This document shows, in pieces, positions 33,697-42,095 of a DNA stretch of 42,230 bases (within the stretch, counting starts at the first letter, position 1; each line of letters starts with the position of its first letter). The stretch spans positions 1 to 42,230 of the forward strand of contig JAJXZX010000027.1 in NCBI GenBank assembly GCA_021779835.1. Reading direction: 5' to 3'. Position numbers and translations under genes: made by a program. The notes under the pieces were generated by a model. The model worked only from the letters and a program-made list of their open reading frames with translations, was not told the origin of the DNA and ran no database searches. This DNA is from Pseudomonadota bacterium (GTDB lineage: Bacteria > Pseudomonadota > Alphaproteobacteria > Rhodobacterales > Rhodobacteraceae).

Positions 33697-33849
33697 ATGG
33701 ACAACAAACCCGCGAAACCCGTGGCGAAGGGGCAGGCCAAGGACGGTCGTGAAGACCGGCTGAAGGCGGCCCTCAAGGCCAATATCGCGCGCCGCAAAGA
33801 GCAGGCGCGGGCGCGACAGGGGTTGGACGAGGACAAGAAGCAAGAGTGA
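33697..33849 (+). CDS. Small basic protein upstream of murA (50 aa)
   Basis: A 50-residue reading frame from ATG at 33697 to TGA at 33849, nearly all charged (Lys/Arg-rich with a central helix-forming stretch RLKAALKANIARRKEQARAR) and ending in an acidic tail. AGGG lies just upstream. It ends 9 bases before murA, so it is probably co-transcribed. I recall similar short proteins before murA in other Rhodobacterales. No domain is known to me. It may bind nucleic acid or the ribosome, but that is a guess. Confidence 0.65.
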   Translation: MDNKPAKPVAKGQAKDGREDRLKAALKANIARRKEQARARQGLDEDKKQE

Positions 33850-33858
33850 GGCGGGGCG

Positions 33859-35127
33859 ATGGATTCGATTCTGGTGCGCGGTGGGCGCGAATTGCATGGG
33901 GTCATCCCGATTGCAGGGGCAAAAAACGCCTGTTTGACGCTGATGCCGGCGACGCTGCTGAGTGATGAGCCGCTGACGCTGACCAATGCGCCGCGGCTGT
34001 CGGATATCAAGACCATGACCGCGCTGCTGCAATCGCTGGGGGCGGAGGTCACCAGTTTGCAGGACGGCAAGGTGCTGGCAATGTCATCGCACGATCTGAC
34101 CACGCATGTGGCGGATTATGAGATTGTGCGGAAAATGCGGGCCTCGAACCTCGTGCTGGGGCCACTGTTGGCGCGGCATGGTCATGCGGTGGTGTCGCTG
34201 CCGGGGGGCTGTGCGATTGGGGCGCGGCCGATGGATTTGCACACCTATGGGCTGGAATGTCTGGGGGCGTCGATTGAGCTGAAGGACGGATATCTGCACG
34301 CGACGGCGCCTTTGGGCGGGCTGCGCGGTGGGGTGATCGAGTTCCGTATGCCCTCGGTCGGGGCGACCGAGAATGTGGTGATGGCGGCGACGCTGGCGAA
34401 GGGCACGACCGTGATCCGCAACGCGGCGCGCGAGCCGGAGATTGTCGACCTTGTGCGTTGCTTGCGCAAAATGGGGGCCGAGATCGAGGGCGAGGGCAGC
34501 AGCACGATCACCATTCAGGGTGTGGACCGGCTGGGCGGGGCGACGCATCAGGTGGTGACGGACCGCATCGAGCTGGGCACCTATATGCTCGCGCCCGCGT
34601 TTTGTGGCGGCGAGGTGGAGTTGCTGGGCGGGCGCATTGATCTGGTCGGCGCGTTCTGCGAAAAGCTCGACGCGGCGGGCGTGCAGGTGGAAGAGACCGA
34701 GCGTGGGCTAAAAGTGCGGCGCAAGAATGGGCGGGTCAATGCGGTGGACGTGGTGACAGAGCCTTTCCCCGGCTTTCCGACCGACTTGCAGGCGCAGATC
34801 ATGGCGTTGATGTGCACGGCGAACGGCACCTCGGTGCTGGAAGAGCGGATTTTCGAGAATCGCTTCATGCACGCGCCGGAACTGGTGCGGATGGGCGCGA
34901 AGATTGAGGTGCATGGCGGACATGCCACGGTGACCGGGGTGGAGCGTTTGCGCGGGGCGCGGGTGATGGCGACGGATTTGCGCGCCTCGATCTCGCTGAT
35001 CCTTGCCGGGTTGGCGGCGGAGGGGGAAACTGTGGTCAGCCGGGTCTATCACCTTGACCGCGGCTATGAGAGGGTCGAGGACAAGCTGGGCGCATGTGGC
35101 GCGTTGATTGAACGGGTGGCAAGCTGA
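33859..35127 (+). CDS. murA: UDP-N-acetylglucosamine 1-carboxyvinyltransferase
   Basis: A 422-residue enzyme of the EPSP-synthase fold that transfers enolpyruvate from PEP to UDP-GlcNAc, the first committed step of peptidoglycan synthesis. The N-terminal [15 protein letters not shown] block (Lys22 region), the catalytic Cys118 in [11 protein letters not shown] and the late block [19 protein letters not shown] are all intact. The Cys form predicts fosfomycin sensitivity at the target level. The stop overlaps the DUF2948 start by one base (TGATG). Confidence 0.97.
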   Translation: MDSILVRGGRELHGVIPIAGAKNACLTLMPATLLSDEPLTLTNAPRLSDIKTMTALLQSLGAEVTSLQDGKVLAMSSHDLTTHVADYEIVRKMRASNLVLGPLLARHGHAVVSLPGGCAIGARPMDLHTYGLECLGASIELKDGYLHATAPLGGLRGGVIEFRMPSVGATENVVMAATLAKGTTVIRNAAREPEIVDLVRCLRKMGAEIEGEGSSTITIQGVDRLGGATHQVVTDRIELGTYMLAPAFCGGEVELLGGRIDLVGAFCEKLDAAGVQVEETERGLKVRRKNGRVNAVDVVTEPFPGFPTDLQAQIMALMCTANGTSVLEERIFENRFMHAPELVRMGAKIEVHGGHATVTGVERLRGARVMATDLRASISLILAGLAAEGETVVSRVYHLDRGYERVEDKLGACGALIERVAS

Positions 35128-35603
35128 TGGTGGATGCACGGTTTGAAGACGCCGGGGAAGAGCCGCTGTATCTGGCGGCGCTGGAGGGGGATGACCTGCC
35201 GGTGATTTCAGCGCTGGTGCAGGATGCGGTGTTTCCGATCACCGAGATGACGTGGCAGCCGGTCAAGCGGCGCTTTGCGCTGCTGCTGAACCGCTTTCGC
35301 TGGGAAGATCGCGCGGCGGCAGAAAAGCGCGGGCGGGCCTATGAGCGGGTGCGGTCGGTGCTGGTGGTGTCGGATGTGCTGAAGGTCTCTACTCAGGGTA
35401 TCGACCGGGGCGACAAGGATATGGTGTTGTCGCTGCTGTCGGTGACGTTCGAGCCGGGCGCGGATGGCACCGGGCGCGTGGTGTTGACGCTGGCAGGCGA
35501 CGGCGCGATTGCGCTGGAGGTTGAGGCGTTGGACGTGACGCTTAAGGATGTGACGCGGCCCTATGCGGCGCCGTCGCATCATGTGCCGGGACATCCGGAG
35601 TGA
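35127..35603 (+). CDS. DUF2948 family protein
   Basis: A 158-residue soluble protein with conserved blocks LYLAALEGDDLPVISALVQD and FALLLNRFRWED. It matches DUF2948, found mainly in alphaproteobacteria directly after murA. Function is unknown. It overlaps murA by one base and the following GNAT gene by 4 bases, implying a coupled operon. Confidence 0.85.
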   Translation: MVDARFEDAGEEPLYLAALEGDDLPVISALVQDAVFPITEMTWQPVKRRFALLLNRFRWEDRAAAEKRGRAYERVRSVLVVSDVLKVSTQGIDRGDKDMVLSLLSVTFEPGADGTGRVVLTLAGDGAIALEVEALDVTLKDVTRPYAAPSHHVPGHPE

Positions 35604-36106
35604 TAAGGCGACTGGCCGCGGCGGATCTGGAGGTTTTCCGGGCGCTGCGGCTGGAAGCGTTGCAGGCGGAGCCGGCCAATTTTGCCAGCCGTTATGAGGA
35701 TTGGGTCGCGCAGTCGGATGCCGAATGGCTGCGGCGGCTGACGGCCAATGTGGTATTCGCCAGTTTCGATGGCGCCGAGGCGGTCGGGATGATGGGGCTG
35801 ATGCCGCAGGGTGGGGCCAAGATGGCGCATCGGGCGCATGTGGGCATGGTCTATCTGCGCCGCGCCTATCGGGGGCAGGGGCGGGCGGAGGCTCTGCTTG
35901 CCGCCGTCGAGGCGCAGGCGCGCGCGATGGGCGTTTGGCAGTTGGAACTGACGGTGGCGGCCCAGAACCCGGTGGCGCTGCGGTTTTACGAGCGGATGGG
36001 CTTTGCGCGTGTCGGGCTGATCCCAGCGGGGTTCCTGCATGAGGGGCGCGCGATGGATGATGTGATGATGATGAAGCGGATCGGCGTGGCCTCGGTTCAG
36101 GGCTGA
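35600..36106 (+). CDS. GNAT family N-acetyltransferase
   Basis: A 168-residue acetyltransferase. The acetyl-CoA loop is YRGQGRAEALLAAVEAQAR near residues 93-111, and NPVALRFYERMGF is the classic C-terminal GNAT block. The probable start is GTG at 35600, overlapping the DUF2948 stop (GTGA); no ATG fits. Substrate unknown; small-molecule or protein N-terminal acetylation are both possible. Confidence 0.85.
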   Translation: MIRRLAAADLEVFRALRLEALQAEPANFASRYEDWVAQSDAEWLRRLTANVVFASFDGAEAVGMMGLMPQGGAKMAHRAHVGMVYLRRAYRGQGRAEALLAAVEAQARAMGVWQLELTVAAQNPVALRFYERMGFARVGLIPAGFLHEGRAMDDVMMMKRIGVASVQG

Positions 36107-36194
36107 CGGGCGGGCGGGTTTGAGGACGCGGCCTGACGATGCTTGAGGCGGACGCGGGGTTTCGCTATGGGGGGCTGGATCAGGAGTGATGCCG

Positions 36195-37508
36195 ATGCCC
36201 GTATTCCTTAACACCCATGATGCCGATTTCGAGGCGGCGTTTGTCGCCTTGCTTGGGGCCAAGCGCGAGGATGCGCCGGACGTCGATGAGGCGGTCGCGG
36301 CGATTATTGCCGATGTGCGCGCGCGCGGCGACCAAGCGGTGATCGAGCTGACGGCGCGGTTTGACCGGCTGCACCTGACGCCCGAGACACTGGCGTTTTC
36401 GGCGGAGGAGATCGCGGCGGAATGCGCCAAAGTCTCGGCTGAGGATCGCGCGGCGCTGGAATTGGCGGCGGAGCGTATCCGCGCCTATCATGTGCGCCAG
36501 ATGCCGGAAGATCAACGCTGGACCGACCCGGAGGGCGCGAGCCTTGGCTGGCGCTGGACGCCGGTTTCGGCGGCGGGGCTCTATGTGCCGGGGGGCCTCG
36601 CGTCTTACCCATCCTCGGTTCTGATGAACGCGATTCCGGCGCGGGTGGCGGGGGTGGAGCGGTTGGTTATTTGCGCGCCGACGCCGGGGGGTGTGGCCAA
36701 TCCGCTGGTATTGCTTGCGGCGAAGATTGCCGGGGTCGAGACGATTTATCGGATCGGCGGCGCGCAGGCGATTGCGGCGATGGCCTACGGCACGGCGACG
36801 ATTGCGCCGGTGGACAAGATCACCGGGCCGGGCAATGCCTATGTGGCGGCGGCCAAGCGGCGGGTGTTCGGGCGGGTTGGCATCGACATGATCGCCGGGC
36901 CGTCAGAGATTTTGGTGATCGCGGATGCGGCAAACGACCCGGACTGGATCGCGCTGGACCTGCTGTCTCAGGCGGAACATGACGAGAGCGCGCAGTCGAT
37001 CCTGATTACCGACGATGCGGGATTTGCGCGTGCGGTGGTGGCGGCGGTCGAGGCGCGGTTGCAGACGTTGGAGCGGCGCGCGATTGCCGGGGCAAGCTGG
37101 CGCGATTTTGGTGCGGTGATCGTGGTGCGCGATCTGGCGGAGGCGGCGGCGCTGTCGAACCGCGTGGCGCCAGAGCATCTGGAGCTGTGTGTCGATGACC
37201 CGGAGGGCTTGGCGATGCAGATCACCCATGCGGGCGCGATCTTCCTTGGCCAGTGGACACCGGAAGCGATCGGCGATTACGTTGGCGGGCCGAACCATGT
37301 GCTGCCGACCGCACGCTCGGCACGGTTTTCCAGCGGGCTGAGCGTGATGGATTTCCTGAAACGGACCACGATGGCGCGGATGACGCCAGCGGCGTTGCGG
37401 GCGATTGGCCCCTCGGCTGAACGGCTGGCGATTTCGGAAAGCCTTCAGGCGCACGGGTTGTCGGTGCGGGCGCGGTTGGAGCGGTTGAACGAGGTGCGTG
37501 ATGAGTGA
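36195..37508 (+). CDS. hisD: Histidinol dehydrogenase
   Basis: A 437-residue NAD-dependent, zinc-binding enzyme for the last two oxidation steps of histidine synthesis. Recognised blocks are GLYVPGGLASYPSSVLMNAIPA, DKITGPGNAYVAAAKR, DMIAGPSEILVIAD, LLSQAEHDESAQS (Zn-binding Gln/His) and NHVLPTARSARFSSGLS. I chose the ATG at 36195 because AGGAG (36182-36186) is 8 bases upstream and the protein then begins MPVFLNT as in relatives; ATG 36189 is too close. Its stop overlaps the UPF0262 start by 8 bases. Confidence 0.95.
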   Translation: MPVFLNTHDADFEAAFVALLGAKREDAPDVDEAVAAIIADVRARGDQAVIELTARFDRLHLTPETLAFSAEEIAAECAKVSAEDRAALELAAERIRAYHVRQMPEDQRWTDPEGASLGWRWTPVSAAGLYVPGGLASYPSSVLMNAIPARVAGVERLVICAPTPGGVANPLVLLAAKIAGVETIYRIGGAQAIAAMAYGTATIAPVDKITGPGNAYVAAAKRRVFGRVGIDMIAGPSEILVIADAANDPDWIALDLLSQAEHDESAQSILITDDAGFARAVVAAVEARLQTLERRAIAGASWRDFGAVIVVRDLAEAAALSNRVAPEHLELCVDDPEGLAMQITHAGAIFLGQWTPEAIGDYVGGPNHVLPTARSARFSSGLSVMDFLKRTTMARMTPAALRAIGPSAERLAISESLQAHGLSVRARLERLNEVRDE

Positions 37509-37980
37509 CCGGATTTGCCATATCGAGATCGACGACACCGGGCTCGCCAGGCCGACGCCGGAGATCGAGCAGGAGCGTAAGGTCGCGATTTTCGATCTGT
37601 TGGAAGAGAACTCTTTCGCGCTGCCCGCGCGCGAGGATCGCGTGTTGCCAACGGGGCCTTACCGGGTGAACCTAGCGATCCGTGAGGGGCGGCTGGTGTT
37701 TGATATCACCACCGAGGCGGTGGAGAAGGTGGGCGAGTTTCACCTGAGCCTTGGGCCGTTCCGGCAGGTGGTGAAGGACTACTTTCAGATCTGCGAGAGC
37801 TATTTCGAGGCGGTGAAGCGCCTGCCTCCCAGCCAGATCGAGGCGATCGACATGGCGCGGCGCGGGATTCACAACGAAGGCGCGCGGGTGTTGCAGGAAC
37901 GGCTGGAGGGCAAGGCGGCAGTGGATACCGGCACTGCGCGGCGGCTGTTCACCCTGATTTGCGTCCTGCACTGGGGTTGA
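37501..37980 (+). CDS. UPF0262 family protein
   Basis: A 159-residue soluble protein with the UPF0262 pattern RICHIEIDDTGLARPTPEIE, LPTGPYRVNLAI and HNEGARVLQERL. The family is largely limited to alphaproteobacteria and has no known function. The ATG at 37501 overlaps hisD, and the TGA at 37978 is in the same frame as the following phosphatase gene. Confidence 0.88.
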   Translation: MSDRICHIEIDDTGLARPTPEIEQERKVAIFDLLEENSFALPAREDRVLPTGPYRVNLAIREGRLVFDITTEAVEKVGEFHLSLGPFRQVVKDYFQICESYFEAVKRLPPSQIEAIDMARRGIHNEGARVLQERLEGKAAVDTGTARRLFTLICVLHWG

Positions 37981-37986
37981 TGCAGT

Positions 37987-38445
37987 TTGGGCAAATTCCC
38001 CTCTTCCGTGCTGTTTTGTTGTGACCACAACGCGGTGCGCTCGCCCATGGCCGAAGGGCTGATGAAGCAACTTTACGGCCAGCGCGCCTATGTGCAGTCG
38101 GCGGGCGTGAAGAACGATATGGAGGTTGACGGGTTCTCGGTCGCGGTGTGCCGCGAATGGGGGATCGAGTTGGCGCGGCATCGTTCTCGCAGTTTCGACG
38201 AGATGCGCGAATGGGGCGACGATCTGTCGGGGTTCGATCTGATCGTGGCGCTGTCGCCCGCCAGCCAGCGCCGCGCGCTGGATCTGACGCAGTATTACCA
38301 TCTGGAGGTGGAATACTGGCCGATCCTTGACCCGACCGGCCTTGGCGAGACGCGCGAGGCGAAGCTGTCTGCCTATCGTCAGGCGCGCGACCAGATCAAG
38401 GCGCGGATGTTGGAGCGGTTCGGGCCGCCCAGCGCCGAGGGCTAG
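37987..38445 (+). CDS. Low molecular weight protein-tyrosine-phosphatase family protein
   Basis: A 152-residue protein of the LMW-PTP/arsenate-reductase-like family. The P-loop is CDHNAVRSP (Cys12, Arg18) and the general-acid Asp is in ILDPTGLG at 115. The only usable start is a TTG at 37987, 6 bases after and in frame with the UPF0262 stop; there is no in-frame ATG before residue 21. GGGG lies about 12 bases upstream. Phosphatase or arsenate-type activity cannot be separated from sequence; no ars genes are nearby. Confidence 0.85.
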   Translation: MGKFPSSVLFCCDHNAVRSPMAEGLMKQLYGQRAYVQSAGVKNDMEVDGFSVAVCREWGIELARHRSRSFDEMREWGDDLSGFDLIVALSPASQRRALDLTQYYHLEVEYWPILDPTGLGETREAKLSAYRQARDQIKARMLERFGPPSAEG

Positions 38446-38555
38446 CCCTTTTGCGGGCGGGGCGGGGCGGGGTCTTTGGGCCTGTGGCGGTTGTCGCGGA
38501 TCGCGATGCCACTTTGGTCTTGAAAATCCGCTCTTTCGGGCGCATTTACTGGCGC

Positions 38556-38574
38556 GCCCGCAAAATTGGCGGGC
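38556..38574 (+). other. Hairpin in the infA leader
   Basis: GCCCGC (38556-38561) and GCGGGC (38569-38574) form a 6-bp stem with a 7-base loop, 21 bases before the infA start. It lies in the 150-base gap that probably also holds an infA promoter. No T-run follows, so a terminator is unlikely. Confidence 0.4.
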
Positions 38575-38595
38575 AGTCCCATAACTGGAGTGACC

Positions 38596-38814
38596 ATGGC
38601 CAAGGAAGAATTGCTCGAATTTCCCGGTGTCGTTAAGGAACTCCTGCCGAATGCGACGTTCCGGGTCGAGCTTGAGAATGGCCACGAGATCATCGCACAT
38701 ACGGCAGGAAAGATGCGCAAGAACCGGATTCGCGTGCTTGCAGGCGATAAGGTTCAGGTGGAAATGACCCCCTACGACCTGACCAAGGGCCGTATCAACT
38801 ACCGCTTCAAGTAA
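38596..38814 (+). CDS. infA: Translation initiation factor IF-1
   Basis: A 72-residue single OB-fold protein, the standard IF-1 size, that binds the ribosomal A site during initiation. The sequence [20 protein letters not shown] then [20 protein letters not shown] is diagnostic. Translation starts at 38596 with GGAG 7 bases upstream. The stop TAA is directly followed by the maf ATG. Confidence 0.97.
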   Translation: MAKEELLEFPGVVKELLPNATFRVELENGHEIIAHTAGKMRKNRIRVLAGDKVQVEMTPYDLTKGRINYRFK

Positions 38815-39402
38815 ATGCGGCTGATCCTCGGTTCTGCCAGCCCGCGCCGGAAGGAACTTCTGGCGGGGCTTGGAGTGGTGCCTGACGCCATTCTGCCGCC
38901 CGACATCAACGAAGACCCGGCGCGTGGCGAGTTGCCGCGCCCCTATTGCGCGCGCATGGCCCGCGAGAAGGCGGCGGCGGTGGTGGCCGGGCCGGATGAT
39001 CTGGTGCTATGCGCCGATACGACGGTGGCCCTGGGCCGCCGCATCCTTGGCAAGCCGCGCGATGCGGGCGAGGCGGCGGCGTTTCTGGTGGCGCTGGGCG
39101 GACGCCGGCATCAGGTGATTACCGCGATTGCCGTGCGGCTGGGCGACCGGCTGTGGCAGCGTGAAGTGGTCACGGCGGTGAAAATGAAGCGTTTGTCGGA
39201 TGCCGAGCTGAACAGCTATCTCGCCTCGGGCGAGTGGGAGGGCAAGGCGGGCGCCTATGGCATTCAGGGCCGCGCCGGGGCGTTTATCCCGTGGATTTCC
39301 GGATCGTTTACCGGGGTAGTCGGCCTGCCTGTGGCCGAGACGGCTGCGTTGCTCGCGACCGCCGGATATCCGGTGCATCAGGACAAGGGAGAGGCCGCAT
39401 GA
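38815..39402 (+). CDS. maf: Maf-like nucleotide pyrophosphatase
   Basis: A 195-residue nucleoside triphosphate pyrophosphatase of the Maf family, thought to sanitise non-canonical or excess dTTP/UTP and to affect septation. The signature [14 protein letters not shown] is at residues 7-20, [16 protein letters not shown] holds the catalytic Asp, and [13 protein letters not shown] follows. It starts on the base after the infA stop and overlaps the RNase E/G gene by 4 bases (ATGA). Confidence 0.95.
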   Translation: MRLILGSASPRRKELLAGLGVVPDAILPPDINEDPARGELPRPYCARMAREKAAAVVAGPDDLVLCADTTVALGRRILGKPRDAGEAAAFLVALGGRRHQVITAIAVRLGDRLWQREVVTAVKMKRLSDAELNSYLASGEWEGKAGAYGIQGRAGAFIPWISGSFTGVVGLPVAETAALLATAGYPVHQDKGEAA

Positions 39403-40442
39403 AGGGTCGCGTGATTGCGCTGGACCAGATCAAGGGCCGCGATGCTGCGGCGTTGATCGTGGACGGGCGGCTGGAGGATTTCCTGATCGACGCGCCCGAG
39501 GATGCGCCGCCCGCACCGGGGGCGATCTTTCGCGCCGTGGTGGATCGGCAAATGAAGGGGCAGGGCGGGGTTTTCGTGAAACTGCCCGAGGGGTCCGGCT
39601 TTCTGCGGCAGGCCTCTGGCCTTGCGCCGGGGCAGCGGGTGCTGGTGCAGGTGACGGGTCATGCCGAGCCGGGCAAGGCGGTGCCGCTGACGCTGCGGCT
39701 GTTGTTCAAAAGCCGGTATTCCATCGTGACGCCGGGCGCGCCGGGGCTGAACGTCTCGCGCTCGATCCGCGAGGAGGACGAGCGGGAGCGGCTGACGGCG
39801 CTAGCGCAGGCGGCGATGACGGGTGCGGCGCAGGATCTGGGGTTGATCGTGCGCTCGGCCGCGGCGCTGAGCGATGCGGATGTGATCGGCGAAGATATCG
39901 CCCTGATGCGCGGGCTGGCCGAGGCGGTTCTGCCCGATCTGGACGGCGGGCCAGAGCTTCTGGTCGATGCGCCCGGTGCGCAAGAGACCGCGTGGCGCGA
40001 CTGGGGCGACCCGGAGCCGGACGAGGTGGTGGAGGGCGACGATGCCTTTGCAACGCAGGGCGTGGCAGAGATGCTGGACGCGCTATTGGCGGCGGACGTG
40101 CCGCTGGGTAGTGGCGGCACGATGATTATTGAACCCACACGCGCGCTGATTGCGGTGGATGTGAACACAGGTGCCGATACCTCGCCCGCTGCCGGGTTGA
40201 AGGCGAATATCGCCGCCGCGCGCGATCTGCCGCGCCAGTTGCGGCTGCGCGGCCTTGGCGGGCAGGTGGTGGTGGATTTCGCGCCGATGCCGAAGAAAGA
40301 CCGCGCCACGCTGGAGCAGGTTCTGCGCGCGGCGTTTCGCGGCGAGGGGGCGGAAACCAGCCTTGCCGGGTGGACGCCGTTGGGCAATTACGAGATTCAG
40401 CGCAAACGGGATCGGATGCCGCTGGCGGAGGCTTTGGCATGA
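39399..40442 (+). CDS. Short ribonuclease E/G family protein
   Basis: A 347-residue member of the RNase E/G endoribonuclease family. An S1-like part is visible at residues about 41-100 ([14 protein letters not shown] ... GFLRQASG) and the catalytic DNase I-like part carries Asp254 in [10 protein letters not shown] and Asp293 in VVVDFAPMP. The protein stops soon afterwards; the zinc-link Cys motif and small domain of RNase E/G (about 490 or more residues) are missing. It may be monomeric or specialised; a full-length RNase E is likely elsewhere. It overlaps yacG by 4 bases. Confidence 0.85.
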   Translation: MKGRVIALDQIKGRDAAALIVDGRLEDFLIDAPEDAPPAPGAIFRAVVDRQMKGQGGVFVKLPEGSGFLRQASGLAPGQRVLVQVTGHAEPGKAVPLTLRLLFKSRYSIVTPGAPGLNVSRSIREEDERERLTALAQAAMTGAAQDLGLIVRSAAALSDADVIGEDIALMRGLAEAVLPDLDGGPELLVDAPGAQETAWRDWGDPEPDEVVEGDDAFATQGVAEMLDALLAADVPLGSGGTMIIEPTRALIAVDVNTGADTSPAAGLKANIAAARDLPRQLRLRGLGGQVVVDFAPMPKKDRATLEQVLRAAFRGEGAETSLAGWTPLGNYEIQRKRDRMPLAEALA

Positions 40443-40639
40443 CTTGCCCGATCTGCGCGCGTGAAACCGACCCAAAATACCGGCCCTTCTGTTCGCGCCG
40501 CTGCGCGGACGTTGACCTTGGGCGATGGCTGACCGGGGGCTATGCGATTCCCGGTGAGGCGCTGGAGGAGGACGATGCGGTTGAGCGCGATGCGGACGAG
40601 CATGGCGATGGCGACGCGCAGGTGCGAAAACCACATTGA
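40439..40639 (+). CDS. yacG: YacG zinc-binding protein (DNA gyrase inhibitor)
   Basis: A 66-residue protein with four cysteines in the family pattern, CPIC at residues 3-6 and FCSRRC about 15 residues on, then VDLGRWLTGGYAIPG. YacG of E. coli binds GyrB and inhibits gyrase. An acidic tail follows. It begins inside the RNase E/G stop (ATGA). Confidence 0.92.
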   Translation: MTCPICARETDPKYRPFCSRRCADVDLGRWLTGGYAIPGEALEEDDAVERDADEHGDGDAQVRKPH

Positions 40640-40662
40640 CGCGCAAGGCGTCGCCGCGACGC

Positions 40663-40681
40663 GGGATTTTTCGGAAATCCC
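40663..40681 (+). other. Hairpin between yacG and tRNA-Phe
   Basis: GGGATTT (40663-40669) and AAATCCC (40675-40681) form a 7-bp stem with a TTCGG loop. No T-run follows, so it is a weak terminator or a processing hairpin for the preceding operon. Confidence 0.45.
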
Positions 40682-40746
40682 TCTGGACAGTCGCGAGAGG
40701 CCATTCTAAGAGAACGCCACCCCGAACGTGACGTCGTTCATCCGGT

Positions 40747-40821
40747 GCCCGGGTAGCTCAGGGGTAGAGCAGTGGATTGAAAATCCTCGTGTCGGTGGTT
40801 CGATTCCGCCCCTGGGCACCA
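40747..40821 (+). tRNA. tRNA-Phe (GAA)
   Basis: A complete cloverleaf: the acceptor stem GCCCGGG pairs with CCTGGGC (one G-T wobble), the D arm is GCTCAGGGGTAGAGC, the anticodon loop TTGAAAA gives GAA, and the T arm is GGTTCGATTCC. CCA is encoded at 40819-40821. The sequence after it changes character (more A/T-rich), which suggests use as an integration site. Confidence 0.97.
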
Positions 40822-40966
40822 TTTTACAAGAAAAATCCTAGAAATCTCAATGAGTTGCTGGGCTTTTCTGTTTTTCAATCCACCCAATTATCCCCCTTTG
40901 CTTCGCTGATACCACGTCTGCCCCGCGCTCGGCGTCACGTTGAGTGACACGTTCGCCGGGGAAGGC

Positions 40967-41248
40967 TCAGCGGCGATCAGCTTTGCTATAGACCTCGCTG
41001 CGGTCTCGCTTGCCTACGGCAATGACCGTCACGACAAGCTCACTGTCCCGCACCTCGTAAACGAGGCGATACCCGGAAGCGCGCAACTTGATCTTGTAGC
41101 GGTTAGCAGACCCGTGAAGCCGCGAGGCTGGAACGTGGGGCGCGTCTAATCTCTCGGCCAGCTTGGCCTTGAATTGCGCGCGCACGGTATGGCCAAGGGC
41201 TTGCCACTCTTTCAGGGCTTCGGCCCGAAACCGAAGGTCATAGGTCAT
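40967..41248 (-). CDS. Type II toxin, RelE/ParE family
   Basis: A 93-residue protein of the RelE fold: TYDLRFRAEALKEWQALG, KAKLAERL, RLHGSANRYKIKLRASGYRL and VAVGKRDRSEVY are RelE-type blocks with the basic residues used for mRNA cleavage on the ribosome. The ATG at 41248 overlaps the antitoxin stop by 11 bases. Pairing with an upstream Phd/RelB-type antitoxin makes it a standard toxin-antitoxin module. It is probably mobile, being next to a tRNA and phage-like genes. Confidence 0.9.
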   Translation of the reverse strand: MTYDLRFRAEALKEWQALGHTVRAQFKAKLAERLDAPHVPASRLHGSANRYKIKLRASGYRLVYEVRDSELVVTVIAVGKRDRSEVYSKADRR

Positions 41249-41486
41249 CAAGAGATACAGCGACTTCCGCCTGCCCGGCGCGTGCATCTGCAATTGCGTT
41301 TAACTCGGCGTCCTCAAGACGATCCAGAATGGCCTCGTATTGATCGGCGGGAATGCAATAGAACGCGGGTTGATTGCGGTTCAAGATTGCCACGGCAGCG
41401 CCGCGTCCGGCTGCCATCGTGCCCATCGGGTCGCGCTTCAACTCTGTGATGCTGGCAGTCATCCCTGCGTGAACGGCATGGGCCAT
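41238..41486 (-). CDS. Type II antitoxin, Phd/YefM-like
   Basis: An 82-residue protein with an N-terminal DNA-binding part (MTASITELKRDPMGTM, then AVAILNRNQPAFYCIPADQYEAI in pieces) and an acidic C-terminus (SLDDL) that would cover the toxin. The ATG at 41486 follows GGGGTGAG by a few bases; an in-frame ATG at 41504 has no ribosome site. Such antitoxins repress their own promoter, and the promoter at 41525-41553 contains a suitable inverted repeat. Confidence 0.88.
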   Translation of the reverse strand: MAHAVHAGMTASITELKRDPMGTMAAGRGAAVAILNRNQPAFYCIPADQYEAILDRLEDAELNAIADARAGQAEVAVSLDDL

Positions 41487-41524
41487 TGTCTCACCCCCTC
41501 GCATGGTGTCGCTTCAAGGGTCAT

Positions 41525-41553
41525 TTAATAGCACTCTTAATGGTGCTTTTCAA
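41525..41553 (-). promoter_or_regulatory. Toxin-antitoxin promoter with overlapping operator
   Basis: On the minus strand TTGAAA (41548-41553) and TATTAA (41525-41530) are exactly 17 bases apart, about 39 bases upstream of the antitoxin ATG. An inverted repeat AGCAC (41530-41534) and GTGCT (41543-41547) fills the spacer, the expected place for an autorepressor. Confidence 0.65.
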
Positions 41554-41759
41554 GGCATCGCGGAAACCGCATTGGCCGTCAGCTTGTTGACTTACGCGAC
41601 CCGAAGACGATCAAAATAGACGGCGCTAGCGGCCTTTGGGAATGCCAAGTGGTCACTGTGTGGTCGGCAGGCCCAAATGTTTTGGGCGTCTTTAAGGTTT
41701 ACCGAAACGCCATTGGGAAGAGCGTCTATTACTGGAACGGCTTGCGAAACGTCCCCTGA
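41541..41759 (+). pseudogene. Startless open frame, possible gene remnant
   Basis: A plus-strand frame stays open for 72 codons after a TAA at 41538 and ends with TGA at 41757-41759, but has no ATG or well-placed start. The C-terminal part (VFKVYRNAIGKSVYYWNGL) looks protein-like, with balanced composition. I do not recognise it. It may be the 3' end of a gene cut off by insertion of the toxin-antitoxin module. Confidence 0.3.
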
Positions 41760-41792
41760 CCAATAGCCTTCAATCCCGGCTTGCTCGCTATC

Positions 41793-42095
41793 TCAGTCTG
41801 TGCGGCAATCCTTTGTCTGCACCGCCCAATCTTCCATCGTCGCGGCCACCTCGGGAATGACAACGCAGGGGAACGCGTTGTGAATATGCACCCTCGCGCT
41901 TAACGGTTCCCCAAGGGCGGCGGCACGGTCGAGAAAGTCCGCTTGGGGTTCGCCAGCAAGCCTTTCAATTCGCTGCCCCCCCACCTCGGCCCAGCTTACG
42001 TGTCCGAAGTCGCCCGCCCCTGTGCAAATGACGGTGTATCCCGCGCCCATTCGTTGCGCCGTCTCAAGGTGCTTCAGTCTGTTATTCAGGTTCAT
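41793..42095 (-). CDS. Small hypothetical protein, phage-like context
   Basis: A 100-residue protein beginning MNLNNRLKHLETAQRMG, a short coiled-coil-like start typical of small genes near phage packaging modules in this group, followed by a soluble region with no motif known to me. AAAGGA precedes the ATG, which overlaps the stop of the next upstream gene by 4 bases (ATGA). Function unknown. Confidence 0.65.
   Translation of the reverse strand: MNLNNRLKHLETAQRMGAGYTVICTGAGDFGHVSWAEVGGQRIERLAGEPQADFLDRAAALGEPLSARVHIHNAFPCVVIPEVAATMEDWAVQTKDCRTD

Noticed and set aside
36138..36188. A 16-codon ATG frame just before hisD
   Set aside because: Too short, no ribosome site, and its end overlaps the hisD ribosome site; probably chance.
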